DNA of 64,000 nucleotides, from positions 8,390 to 72,389 of the forward strand of contig BNZN01000002.1 of the NCBI GenBank assembly GCA_026001145.1. The letters are read 5' to 3'. The notes below the pieces were generated by a model. That model saw only the letters and a list, made by a program, of their open reading frames with translations, did no database searches and was not told the origin of the DNA. Made by a program: the position numbers and the translations under genes. This stretch comes from Clostridia bacterium (GTDB taxonomy: Bacteria; Bacillota; Clostridia; Oscillospirales; Ruminococcaceae). Positions 37,953-46,964 of the stretch are shown in pieces (position 1 is the stretch's first letter; each line of letters starts with the position of its first letter).

Positions 37953-38957
37953 TCAGCTGTTAATTGCCAAGTCAAAACGTTCTTTAACCCCTCTCTTATC
38001 ACCCAAGTAACAGGTTCCCTGATAAGCATCATAACCTGGCATATGATTCGCTTCAATTATCACCGGGCCCTCACTTCCAAATGCCACATCCCACCCGACA
38101 TATCTCAGTTCTTTAGTCACTACTGCTGCGCTCTTTACCAACTTGATTGCATCTTTGAAGAACGGCACTTCAAACCCAACGATGTTGGTCCCGGTTTCTG
38201 GGTGGCAAATAAATAGCTCCCCAGCGCGATCTGCTGCCGGATCCATGACCTTCCCGGAGGAAAGATCAACAATTGCAAGCATTCCGCCACTGTGAAGGTT
38301 ATCCACCTGAGCACAATGGCCAATTCTTAATGCTGCAAAAACAACATTAACGCTGCCAGATCGTCCCAAAATTGTAATTACTCGGAGTGTATTAACCGAA
38401 TTTCCATAAAGTTCATTCATCTTCGGATGCTGCACAATGAACTCCTCAACTAATGTTTGTTTTTTGTTCATAAGCTCATGATAAAGTCGCTGAATGTCTG
38501 TTCCTGTAAGCTCTATAATACTGACTTCGAGTCCCCCTGTCCCATGAACAGTTTTTGCCACAATTTTCTTTCTGCCCTGTAAAAACGATTCAAATTGTGT
38601 GGGCTCGATCGAACTCAAATCCAGCCACTCACGATTCAAATAAGCAGCATAAATCGTATTAAATTTGATTTTATCGTCAACGTTATCCCAATACTCCCGC
38701 ATGTTTAGGTCATTAATATATTTCTCATTAATTCGGCGTGTGATATATGTTCCTCTAAGTTTTTCGGGGATGCTGTGTAAAGCAAGCAAAAAGTAATCGG
38801 TATAACCAGCCCCGTATTTTATCCCGCAATGAAACACATCTACTAATATTTTTAAGAAGCCAAGCCCCGTCTTCGATTGCACCTTTTTGATTGTCTTGTA
38901 CATTTCCCTGTAATCCATTGCCAGGGCCTTTTTAAAAACATACCAAACACGTCCCAT
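37953..38957 (-). CDS. Sugar-transfer-associated ATP-grasp protein
   Basis: 334 residues with AGGAGG before the ATG at 38957. The C-terminal two thirds resemble the ATP-grasp family found near polysaccharide/sugar-transfer genes: KKIVAKTVHGTGGLEV (ATP-binding loop), TLVEEFIVQHPKMNEL, NSVNTLRVITI, and VGWDVAF..GPVIIEANHMPG (metal/ATP-binding carboxylate-Asn). It probably joins an amino acid or other carboxylate to an acceptor in surface-polymer synthesis. No glycosyltransferases are nearby, so the partner is unknown. Confidence 0.75.
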   Translation of the reverse strand: MGRVWYVFKKALAMDYREMYKTIKKVQSKTGLGFLKILVDVFHCGIKYGAGYTDYFLLALHSIPEKLRGTYITRRINEKYINDLNMREYWDNVDDKIKFNTIYAAYLNREWLDLSSIEPTQFESFLQGRKKIVAKTVHGTGGLEVSIIELTGTDIQRLYHELMNKKQTLVEEFIVQHPKMNELYGNSVNTLRVITILGRSGSVNVVFAALRIGHCAQVDNLHSGGMLAIVDLSSGKVMDPAADRAGELFICHPETGTNIVGFEVPFFKDAIKLVKSAAVVTKELRYVGWDVAFGSEGPVIIEANHMPGYDAYQGTCYLGDKRGVKERFDLAINS

Positions 38958-38999
38958 ATATCGTCTACCTCCTAACCGATGAGCGGCCGGCTAACTTGT

Positions 39000-40466
39000 T
39001 TAATCCGGTTTGTTTTTATTGTTTTCTTTCAAGTATTTTATTGCGGCAGATAGCTGAGGATCGTGTTCCGAATTCCCAAAAGCTGGGCTGTTCAAATAAG
39101 GGCCAGGCACCTCAAGGTCTGGGGTTACACCAACTTTGTTTATGCTGACATTCCCTGGCATTGCAACCCATTCACGTGTTGTGAGCCACAAAGTCATCTC
39201 ATCGCAAGCAAACGGGTATATATCTTGAATAACCCCTTTGCCGAATGTTTGCGTTCCTATAATAGTGCCTCGTCCATGCGCCTGCATCACAGCTGCAAAC
39301 AACTCAGAACAGCTCATTGATTTTTCGTTGACAAGAACTACTACCGGGATATCTGTTTTTGAAATATCTTTGCTAATAAAAGCGGGAGAGGTGAATTTTT
39401 TGCCGACACATTTGTAAATTTCTCCCTTTTTGATGAACATGCCTATTATCTTATTGCATTCTTCCACTATTCCGCCTGGATTGAACCTTAGGTCGATTAT
39501 GAGCCCTTTCACGCCTCTTCTAAGAACTTTATTTAACTCTGCTGCAAAAACATTTCCTGCACCCAAATTAAAATCCCTTAGCCTTATGTAACCAATATCA
39601 TCATCTTCAAATATAAAGTGGTGGGCGCTGCTTATATAACCTGTCACTTTAGCGACAGAGGCAGAAAACCTTTCTCTGGTTCCTGTTTTGGTATTATGTC
39701 TCAGCACTTTGAGCAAAACATTTTTGTTCTGACTTTCTCTTTTTTGTTCAGGAGTAATCAGCCTTACTTTGTCTAGCATCTGTAAAAGTGAATCGCTCCA
39801 AACTACCTGTTCTGTTTCTGCTGTGATCAAAAACACGTCTCCGAGCCCTGCCAAAAGATAATTTATATCATTTGGGTCTTGTGTAAGCTTTGTAATTTTA
39901 GGGTCTTCAAGTTCGGCCTTTGTTGCTTCTGATTCGACAATAAAACTATTAACCCCCACAATTATATCTCCGGTCTTAAACCCGGCTTTTTCCAATTGTG
40001 AACCGGCACCTATATGACCAAATCTGCAAGAAAAATTTCCTAGATGTGCGTTATCTACAAATACATATATGTAACCAACTATTCCAAACATTTCTTTCCT
40101 TGGAACAATCATTCCGATCTCTTTATTTTGCTTTTTCGACCAAACGTTTGCCCAAGGATCGCCAAGAGCACGAACCATTCCCTGATAAGCACCCAAATAA
40201 AGCTCACTATCTGGAGGTACCTCACCAAGATAGTCCCGAGATATCTTGTATTTTATATCACGGAAATTTAGCATAAAATCAACAAACTCGGGTTCAGAAA
40301 GATCGCTAGATATTTCATCTTTCCTATCGTGAAAAGCTCGTATGAGGTTAACGAACGCCGGTTCTTTAAAAAAATAATAGGTTGTTAAAATGCCGGTTAA
40401 CGCAGAAACAACTACCGATATGGTGAGAATTGTAACCTTCACACCATGCAATATTTTCTTGCCCAT
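39000..40466 (-). CDS. S41 (CtpA-like) membrane-anchored protease
   Basis: 488 residues. An N-terminal TM anchor (VTILTISVVVSALTGILTTY) is followed by a helical domain (SRDYLGEVPPDSELYLGAYQ, with GMVRALGDPWANVW), a PDZ-like domain with a ~100-residue insertion (AGSQLEKAGFKTGDIIVGV onward), and the S41 core. The latter has the nucleophile Ser in NEKSMSCSELFAAVMQ and the Lys in TFGKGVIQDIYP. C-terminal processing proteases act outside the membrane on cell-wall or spore regulators. The start follows GGGGAAAG. Confidence 0.87.
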   Translation of the reverse strand: MGKKILHGVKVTILTISVVVSALTGILTTYYFFKEPAFVNLIRAFHDRKDEISSDLSEPEFVDFMLNFRDIKYKISRDYLGEVPPDSELYLGAYQGMVRALGDPWANVWSKKQNKEIGMIVPRKEMFGIVGYIYVFVDNAHLGNFSCRFGHIGAGSQLEKAGFKTGDIIVGVNSFIVESEATKAELEDPKITKLTQDPNDINYLLAGLGDVFLITAETEQVVWSDSLLQMLDKVRLITPEQKRESQNKNVLLKVLRHNTKTGTRERFSASVAKVTGYISSAHHFIFEDDDIGYIRLRDFNLGAGNVFAAELNKVLRRGVKGLIIDLRFNPGGIVEECNKIIGMFIKKGEIYKCVGKKFTSPAFISKDISKTDIPVVVLVNEKSMSCSELFAAVMQAHGRGTIIGTQTFGKGVIQDIYPFACDEMTLWLTTREWVAMPGNVSINKVGVTPDLEVPGPYLNSPAFGNSEHDPQLSAAIKYLKENNKNKPD

Positions 40467-40536
40467 TTATTCTTTCCCCTAACTAATTATCTTCTTATGG
40501 TAAATCGACTAAATATTAAATCAGATCGCTATAACT

Positions 40537-42846
40537 TCAATCAATCACAAGATTCGTATAATTAGCCATCAACCTCTTCACTCCAAGCCCTTCAAATTCG
40601 ATCTCTAGAAGTTGATCATTCCCCGATGAGTTGACTTTTTTGATCTTTCCAAGCCCAAATTTAGGGTGCCTAACCATCTCTCCACCAGTGAATTTGGTTC
40701 CATTTCCTTGGGAGTTTGTTTCACTTTTGATATATCCAACATATTCGCTCTTTCTGGCAACCTGTTTCTTTTTCTTCATGAATCCGGCTGGCACTTCATC
40801 AAAGTGGATTTCACATAGATCTTTCGGAACCTCTTTGAGGAACCGGGAGGGTTTGTTAAACGATGTTTTGCCAAGGTAGGTTCTTCTTCCTGCCCGTATC
40901 AGAAACAACTTTTTCTTTGCCCTGGTGAAACCAACATAAGCTAATCTTCGTTCTTCTTCTAGCTCTTTTTCATCAAAAAACACTTTATTGCCGGGGAAAA
41001 TCCCGTCTTCCATCCCCACTATGAAAACATTTTCGAACTCTAACCCTTTTGCAGAGTGTAATGTCATCAAATTGACGCGGTCTGCATCTATTTCGGGGTC
41101 TCTTAACTCTTCATAGATCGCAATATCATTCAAAAACCCTTCCAATGTGGGGTTTTCTTCAGTTTTCGAATAAATTAGCAGGTTCGATTTCAGTTCATTT
41201 ATGTTTTCAAGTTTGCCCAAGCCTTCCATTCCGGTTTTCTTAAGCATGTCTTTGTAGCCGGTTTTTTCTACCAGTATGTCAATAAAATCAGGCAAACTTG
41301 TTGTTTTTAGGTCGTTTTCCAGCTCACGAATCAACTCTGCAAAGCCCTGTAACTGACGACTTTCCGTGGTGGCCTCAATCGCCTCAAACAGGCTTTTGCC
41401 CTCACTTTGTTTGGTTTCATAAAGTGTGGCAATCGCTTTTATTCCAATTTTGCGCTTTGGTTCGTTGATAATTCTGAGCAACCTGATTTCGTCATTTCTG
41501 TTGACAATAACGTTTAGATAAGCCAAAATATCCTTGATTTCTTTTCTTTCATAAAATCGCAGGCCACCTAAAATACGATACGGTAGGCTCTTCTTAGAAA
41601 AGATGGTTTCAATCACATTCGATTGGGCATTCATTCGATAAAGCACCGTGCAATCGCTATATTTGCCATTTTTTTTGATAATTTCCCTGATTTTCTCTGC
41701 AATATATATAGCCTCTCTGTGTTCGTCTTCGGCCTTGAAAATCTCAACTTTAGATCCTTTTTCATTCTGTGTCCAGAGTTTTTTCCCTTTGCGCGACTGG
41801 TTGTTAACAATCACTGCATTGGCGGCTTCCAGTATGTTCTGCGTGCTTCTGTAATTTTGCTCTAATCTGATCAATTTTGCGCCCTTAAAATGTTTTTCAA
41901 AATTTAAAATGTTATCTATATCCGCTCCTCTGAATCTGTATATACTCTGGTCATCATCTCCCACGACACAAAGATTATTATGGCCTCTTGCCAGTAGTTG
42001 CACCAATACAAATTGCGCGTAGTTGGTGTCTTGATATTCATCTATCATGATGTGGCTAAAACGATTTTGATAACGTGTCAAAATCTCATTATTTTTGCGT
42101 AGCAAGGAGACCGTCAACATGATCATGTCGTCAAAATCAATGGCGTTCCCAGCTCTCAGCTCGGCCTGATATGCCTTATAAATTCCGGCAATGATCGATT
42201 TTCTGTAATTCTCAGTCACTGCATTTTGATAAACATCGGGGGATAAGAGATTGTCTTTTGCGCGTCCTATTTCGGCAAGAACCGAATTGACGCTAAATGT
42301 TTCTTCATTCACCTCCTGGGTCTTGAAGATGCGTTTAATCAACCTCTTTGAGTCATCCGTGTCATAAATTGTGAACTTTCCATTAAAGCCTACTTCATCA
42401 ACGTGATTGCGTAAAATCCGCAAACAAAGCCAATGAAACGTCCCGGCGTTGATGCTATCAGCCGCTTCACCAACCGTTTGTTTAAGGCGTTCCTTTAATT
42501 CTGTTGCAGCTTTGTTTGTAAAGGTTATGGCCAGAATATTCCAGGGTTTTACTCGTTCGCCCAAGACCATATTACAACTAATCCAGTCAATATCTTCGGC
42601 ATCTTTGTTTTTAAGTTGCTCCAAAACTATTTCATTTGCGTCATCAGACGAAGTAAAATTGAAATCTATCCCGTATTTTATCATGTTGTGAATGCGGTTC
42701 ACAATAACTGTTGTCTTGCCGCTTCCAGCACCAGCCAAGATTAAAACAGGACCTGTCAAGCTTCCGATAGCGGCTTGTTGTTCTTTGTTCATATCACTGA
42801 AATAGTGTTTTATTAAATCGGTTTTAAGTCTGTTGTAAGGTTCCAT
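40537..42846 (-). CDS. pcrA: ATP-dependent DNA helicase PcrA/UvrD
   Basis: 769 residues, ATG at 42846 with AGGAG upstream. SF1A motifs in order: NKEQQAAI (Q motif), Walker A GAGSGKTTV, ITFTNKAA (Ia), IDEYQDTN (II), VGDDDQSIYRFRGA (III), LEQNYRSTQNIL (IV), LMTLHSAKGLEFENVF (V) and YVGFTRAKKKL (VI). A Tudor-like C-terminus follows (VRHPKFGLGKIKKV). A 3'-5' helicase in repair and transcription-coupled processes. A small insertion after motif Q/I (NFTSSDDANEIVLEQLKN) is slightly unusual. Confidence 0.95.
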   Translation of the reverse strand: MEPYNRLKTDLIKHYFSDMNKEQQAAIGSLTGPVLILAGAGSGKTTVIVNRIHNMIKYGIDFNFTSSDDANEIVLEQLKNKDAEDIDWISCNMVLGERVKPWNILAITFTNKAATELKERLKQTVGEAADSINAGTFHWLCLRILRNHVDEVGFNGKFTIYDTDDSKRLIKRIFKTQEVNEETFSVNSVLAEIGRAKDNLLSPDVYQNAVTENYRKSIIAGIYKAYQAELRAGNAIDFDDMIMLTVSLLRKNNEILTRYQNRFSHIMIDEYQDTNYAQFVLVQLLARGHNNLCVVGDDDQSIYRFRGADIDNILNFEKHFKGAKLIRLEQNYRSTQNILEAANAVIVNNQSRKGKKLWTQNEKGSKVEIFKAEDEHREAIYIAEKIREIIKKNGKYSDCTVLYRMNAQSNVIETIFSKKSLPYRILGGLRFYERKEIKDILAYLNVIVNRNDEIRLLRIINEPKRKIGIKAIATLYETKQSEGKSLFEAIEATTESRQLQGFAELIRELENDLKTTSLPDFIDILVEKTGYKDMLKKTGMEGLGKLENINELKSNLLIYSKTEENPTLEGFLNDIAIYEELRDPEIDADRVNLMTLHSAKGLEFENVFIVGMEDGIFPGNKVFFDEKELEEERRLAYVGFTRAKKKLFLIRAGRRTYLGKTSFNKPSRFLKEVPKDLCEIHFDEVPAGFMKKKKQVARKSEYVGYIKSETNSQGNGTKFTGGEMVRHPKFGLGKIKKVNSSGNDQLLEIEFEGLGVKRLMANYTNLVID

Positions 42847-43021
42847 TTGTTAAATCTCCTTGGCTCTCCTCTGTTAATTACTGGTGGGAATTCTATCCAC
42901 CTTCTCCCAATTATAGCACAAAATGAGAATTATAGCACAAAACTAGCGGCTTGTGGTTTGATTCGGTTGGTAATTACACGGCTGAAGCATGAAGGAAACT
43001 AAAAGTGAAGCAACACAAAAG

Positions 43022-43052
43022 GGATCAGCCTTTTCAGACTGATCCATTTTTT
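43022..43052 (+). terminator. GGATCAG/CTGATCC terminator
   Basis: GGATCAG, a 10-base loop, CTGATCC, then ATTTTTT on the + strand. It lies beyond the 5' end of pcrA and next to a degenerate repeat, as does the similar hairpin at 5750. Confidence 0.55.
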
Positions 43053-43089
43053 AAATTCTCTTTCTTAAGTTTCAATAAGTCATTCCGAT

Positions 43090-43300
43090 TGTTTTCCAAA
43101 CAAGTTCAGGTTCAAAGCAAACAACTTTGGACTCTGGAAAAAAGCGTTGTGGGAGAGGGTCCAGTTCAGTTTCGGGGTCTCTCTCTGGTTTGCTTCTTGA
43201 AAAAGTAAGTTTTCAACCCAAGATAAAGTTCGAGAAAGCAAATTTATTTCAAATTCCGGAATGTTCGGAAAGCATCGAACTTCTTCCGAAAAAGCATTGC
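43090..43300 (-). repeat. Degenerate copy of dispersed hairpin repeat
   Basis: Inverted relative to MITE copy 1. It shares GACTCTGGAAAAAAGCGTTG, the stem remains around GGGTCC..TCTGGTTTGCTTC, GTTCGAGAAAGC, and TTCCGGAATGTTCGGAAAGC. There are no terminal repeats. Confidence 0.5.
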
Positions 43301-43311
43301 ACAAACTCGCC

Positions 43312-43346
43312 GAGAGGCCGCCTTTCCAGATGGCCTCTCTTTTTTC
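43312..43346 (+). terminator. Duplicated recG-type terminator
   Basis: GAGAGGCC..GGCCTCTC followed by TCTTTTTTC. It is nearly the same hairpin as that downstream of recG (51382-51409), and both lie in the 3' flank of a family A secreted gene. It therefore seems to have been copied along with the gene. Confidence 0.7.
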
Positions 43347-43367
43347 TTCTCTAATTGCATATACCTC

Positions 43368-44174
43368 TATTCGTTCGTACTAGTTGCACTCCCACCTGTC
43401 ATTGTTTGTGAGTCGTTGCTGCCACTCGCGTCACTTCCATATAGCGATGTCGTGTCTGTTGTTTAGAAAATCAAATCTGGCAATGCGGAATCTGTTAACA
43501 CCAAATCTGTCGCTGATGAGTCAATGGATTCTGAGAGTGAGTTTGGCAATAAAGCGCCTGCTGACGTCGATTCTACCTGCGTTTGAGTAGGTAGCGGATT
43601 AACCGCAACTCTCTCCGGTATCGCTTGTTGTTCGTTCTGTCCCATCGCGCTGTCGTTTTGTTGTTCGTTCTGGTCGACATCGCGTGTCGCAAACCGATTC
43701 CGCCCTTCGGCCGACAAAAGAACGCTATCTCCGTCGCGTTCCACGTACGCCTCCCCCGCTTGCAAGTAACCGCGCGGCGGCTGCCCGAAGTGCAGCGGCG
43801 ACGGCGTTGGTATGGAAGCGTCCCACCAGGCTTGTCCAAAACTATGCCGCGGCAGGGGTGGCAGCTGGTCCATCAGTTGCAGCGCTTTCTGGATCGTTGG
43901 CTGCGTGCCTGCTGCCGCGCGCTCAGCTTCGCGTTGTTGTATCTCCGAGCCGAAAATGGACGTGGCGGCTGCGGCCTTGCGTTTAGCCGCCAGCAGGCGC
44001 GCCATCGCTTGCCGCACTTCCCCCGGCGTTGGAGCACGGCGCGTTGCAGCAACCGGCAGGTGCGCAGCAGGTGTCGGTCCAACACGGCCGGGCCGCAACA
44101 ATTGGCGCCAGCGAACCTGCGCTAGCCACAACCGCTGTGCCCAGCAAAAACGATACCATCTTCTTGGTTTTCAT
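43368..44174 (-). pseudogene. Secreted protein, family A copy 1 (frameshift + nonsense)
   Basis: ATG at 44174 behind GAGGGATTTTT. The signal peptide MKTKKMVSFLLGTAVVASAG is nearly that of copies 2 and 3. Near 44090 the run reads GCCCGG where GCCGG is expected. With one C removed, the frame continues GRVGPTPAAH.. through a GC-rich, Ala/Arg/Gln-rich variable region. It then enters the conserved NP..TQT.VESTS..ALLPNSL segment to a TAA at 43463-43465. That TAA stands where the other copies have GAA, and the conserved tail follows it in frame to TAG at 43368-43370. Two lesions thus break the copy. Its promoter is displaced: a repeat fragment and an IS1 element lie directly upstream. Confidence 0.8.
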
Positions 44175-44301
44175 AAAAATCCCTCTTTCTTCTTTTTTGA
44201 TTTCAAATTTCGAAGTTAGAACTCCTCCTCTCTGGACTTTCTCCACAACGCTTTTTGCCAAAGTAAAAGAGGTCTCTTGCCCTGAGATTTGCAAGTGAAA
44301 A

Positions 44302-45100
44302 TTCGAGAGTGTTTATCAAAATATAGATAACAGGCATCGTTGAAGCACAAGAAACCAATTTGTAGTTGTAACAGCATGCCAAATTCGTAGCGTTAGGTCA
44401 ACCATTTTGCTGCTTTTAAAAACTACCTTCGTCCGACTTGTAAAGCTTCCTAGATGGTGCCGTGTATTGCTGTTATCTTGCTCAATTGCTGTTGTATGTG
44501 TTCTCCCTATGATATGCCGCTCTGGTGGCAAAACTTTCGCAAATGTGTCCCAATCATCAGTATAAAAATTGCAATTTTTCAGATGTTTCACTTTATTATA
44601 GAGCCGTTGGAACGTTTTAGTATCACGATTGCCGAGCACCCAGGCCACAGTTCGCCGTGTACGACGATCAATGGCTTTGATGGTCCAAAGTTTGTTTTTT
44701 TTGACCATCAAAATGCCACATTTCATCAAATTCCATTTCCTTGATCTCCCCAGGCACTTCCGGTTCTGGTAAGCTCTCCCCAAACGCACGAATCCAACGA
44801 TATACAAGAGCATGATCAATATTAAGAATGCGTCCCAACATTCTGTACGAACCCTTTGCCATTGCGTAAAGCAAGATGCAAAGCGCTTTTTTGGCCATTA
44901 CCTTACTGTTTGTACGTTCATCACCTTCCCGAAAATTGTGCCCACATTTCTTACAGCAATATCGTTGTTTCCCCGCGACGATTCCATTTTTCACGGTTAT
45001 TTCGGATCCACACTTCTTACACGCAGGCATTATTTCCATCTCCTGACCTCATAATGGAAATATTATACCACATATCTATATATTAGTCCGCACTCTTGAA
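44302..45100 (-). mobile_element. IS1-family insertion sequence
   Basis: About 800 bp bounded by TTCGAGAGTG (44302-44311) and CACTCTTGAA (45091-45100), a 9/10 inverted repeat. It contains one transposase gene on the - strand. Size and gene content fit IS1. No exact target duplication is visible, so the ends may be off by a few bases. It sits between family A copy 1 and MITE copy 3. Confidence 0.7.
44316..45030 (-). CDS. IS1-family transposase, frame broken at A8 run
   Basis: The first part (ATG 45030) has an InsA-like zinc finger CKKCGS..CKKCGHNF, an HTH (YRMLGRILNIDHALVYRWIR) and the start of the catalytic domain (EFDEMWHF). It stops at 44668. The second part continues in another frame: KLWTIKAIDRRTRRTVAWVL, YTDDW, HTTAIEQDNSNTRHHLGSF and TKVVFKSSKMVDLTLRIWH, ending at 44316. 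The switch lies at an A8 run (~44695-44702). Seven A would give one uninterrupted IS1-type protein (GQKNKLW). The offset does not fit classical -1 frameshifting, so either a mutation or transcript slippage on A8 is implied. Confidence 0.8.
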
Positions 45101-45130
45101 AATTCTAAAGTAGGGTGAACTGTGTAAAGT

Positions 45131-45517
45131 GGTTCTACTCCCAAAATCGTAAAAGTCTGACTTTTTATTTGCAAAATCAAAAGCAGTAACTCTAGACTAT
45201 GGAAAAGCGTTTTAAGGATGAATCCAGAGAAGGAAAATCGCAATTACTTCCCTGGTTTGTTTTTTTGGAACTTTTTTGTCAAAACACAAAAAAGTTCGAG
45301 AAAGCGATGTGTTTCGAATTTCGGAATGTTTGGAAAGCACGTGAAAAAGCAAACTTGCTCCAAATCTCGGAGCGTTTGAAAAGCAAATTAATGGCTTGAA
45401 AAGTCTCACATCAATTGCAACTACTGTTTGCAAGAAGGCAAAACGACGAGCTCTGTCTTACTGCAGCCAAATTTGAACTCGCTTGTCCTAATCCATTACG
45501 ACAATTGGAGTAGAACC
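45131..45517 (-). mobile_element. MITE copy 3 (387 bp), best-preserved ends
   Basis: Perfect 11-bp terminal inverted repeats GGTTCTACTCC / GGAGTAGAACC. Perfect 9-bp target duplication GTGTAAAGT at 45122-45130 and 45518-45526. Same length as copy 1 and almost identical in inverted orientation. Non-coding. It inserted just upstream of the DUF4340 promoter. Confidence 0.92.
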
Positions 45518-45533
45518 GTGTAAAGTCTGACAA

Positions 45534-45562
45534 TTGATATTTACTCCGCATTATAGTATAAT
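45534..45562 (+). promoter_or_regulatory. Promoter for DUF4340 gene
   Basis: TTGATA (45534-45539), a 17-base spacer, TATAAT (45557-45562), immediately beyond the MITE target duplication. Confidence 0.6.
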
Positions 45563-45569
45563 GGTAGCT

Positions 45570-46946
45570 ATGAGTTGGATGGGAAGTTTAGGTGTGTTCA
45601 AGAAGGAATCATTTGAGAAGAAGCAGACTCTCTTCTGGATAGTGTCTGTGCTGATTCTCGCTGTTTTTTTTGTTTTGATGTTTTCCGGGGAAGATGTTTC
45701 TGAATTACCTGGGGATAGATTGCTTGATGTTAAGTTCAAAACAGTTAAGAAGATGGAAGTAACAAATCCAAACGGTGGTTATGTCATATGTAATGACGCT
45801 TCTGGGTTGCGGCTTCAATCGGTGGCCACGGAGCTTGTGGACATCGCCAAGTTGAAGGATTTTATTAATGATTTATTTGGTTCAAAAATAAGCAGAGTAG
45901 ATGTTGACAGAACTAAAGACACAAGCAATGCACAAGTTACTCTTAAAATAGAATGTAAAGGCAAAACTTTCAGCATTTTGGTCAGAGATGAAGCTCCGGC
46001 GGATCTTGGTTGCCACGTTAGTGTTTCGGGCAAACCAGGTGTTTATCTTCTGCCAAAATCCGCAGCGGATCCGCTTTTTTATTCTCATTTGGATTTTGTT
46101 TCAAAAGGATTGTTCAAGAATTTTGATGTTAGTGGCAATTTTGATGAAATGGTTTTTCTGGACTCTGGTGCGGATGCAGTTAGTGTTTTGAAAACAGCAG
46201 AAGAAAATTCTTTGGTGGTGACTAACAAAGGGAAAAAGATGCTCCTTTTGGATGCGTACAACGATCAGATTAACAAATTAGTTGGGTTGCAGGCCAATGC
46301 GGTGAAGGTGCTAGATCCAACACGAGAAGATCAAGAGACTTGTGGTGTTTTTACTCCGTATTTTCAGATAACAATAAAACGTGGAGCCATCTCAGAAACC
46401 ATCAGAGTTAGCGAACCAGTTGACAATATGTGCTTTGTTTTGAGCGGTGATGGGCGTCGTATCCTTGAGTGTAATGCAGCGGATTTTGATTTTTTGAAGA
46501 CAAAGTTTGATGACCTTTGTAAGAAGCGTCTTGTTGAGGAGAATCTGGATAAAATCAAGAGTTTGGTGATTAAAAAGCAAAAAAAACATTTGAATGTGAA
46601 ATTGCAAAATGCGTCAAATAGTGTGGAGGTAAACGGTAAGGAATCCACTGATGAGAAGATTATTTTGGGTTTGAATGATTTGCTTAAGTTACTAACCGAA
46701 TTCCCGCTCAAGGAGAGTGTTTTGGGCGAATTGAACGAAGATAAACAACCGGAACTTTCCTTTGAGATTGGGTATGAATCTGGCGGGTTGGACAGTTATG
46801 AGTTTTGGGTGAACGATTCTAACGTGCATGTCAAATATGGCAAAAATGGTCTTTGCTTGGCGGCATTGGAGTCTGACCTGAAAAAGTTATTGGACGCGGT
46901 TGACACCTTGATGGCAGATGCAGAAGCAACTGGTTTGCGAGTTTGA
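45570..46946 (+). CDS. DUF4340-type membrane-anchored protein
   Basis: 458 residues if the ATG at 45570 is used. A start further upstream would precede the expected transcript start; GTG 45594 is an alternative with better spacing from GGGAAG. One N-terminal TM helix (LFWIVSVLILAVFFVLMF) is followed by a large extracellular beta-rich region of three similar units, each with a lysine/valine-rich core and L-x-D-x-F pattern. This arrangement is typical of DUF4340 proteins, which often neighbour Gld-type ABC transporters. No such transporter is here. Function unknown. Confidence 0.65.
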   Translation: MSWMGSLGVFKKESFEKKQTLFWIVSVLILAVFFVLMFSGEDVSELPGDRLLDVKFKTVKKMEVTNPNGGYVICNDASGLRLQSVATELVDIAKLKDFINDLFGSKISRVDVDRTKDTSNAQVTLKIECKGKTFSILVRDEAPADLGCHVSVSGKPGVYLLPKSAADPLFYSHLDFVSKGLFKNFDVSGNFDEMVFLDSGADAVSVLKTAEENSLVVTNKGKKMLLLDAYNDQINKLVGLQANAVKVLDPTREDQETCGVFTPYFQITIKRGAISETIRVSEPVDNMCFVLSGDGRRILECNAADFDFLKTKFDDLCKKRLVEENLDKIKSLVIKKQKKHLNVKLQNASNSVEVNGKESTDEKIILGLNDLLKLLTEFPLKESVLGELNEDKQPELSFEIGYESGGLDSYEFWVNDSNVHVKYGKNGLCLAALESDLKKLLDAVDTLMADAEATGLRV

Positions 46947-46964
46947 ATTTGGGAGTTTAAAAAA

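Noticed and set aside
44690-44710. Classical -1 programmed frameshift in the IS1 transposase
   Set aside because: The second half is in the +1 frame relative to the first; -1 slippage at the A-run would not join them.
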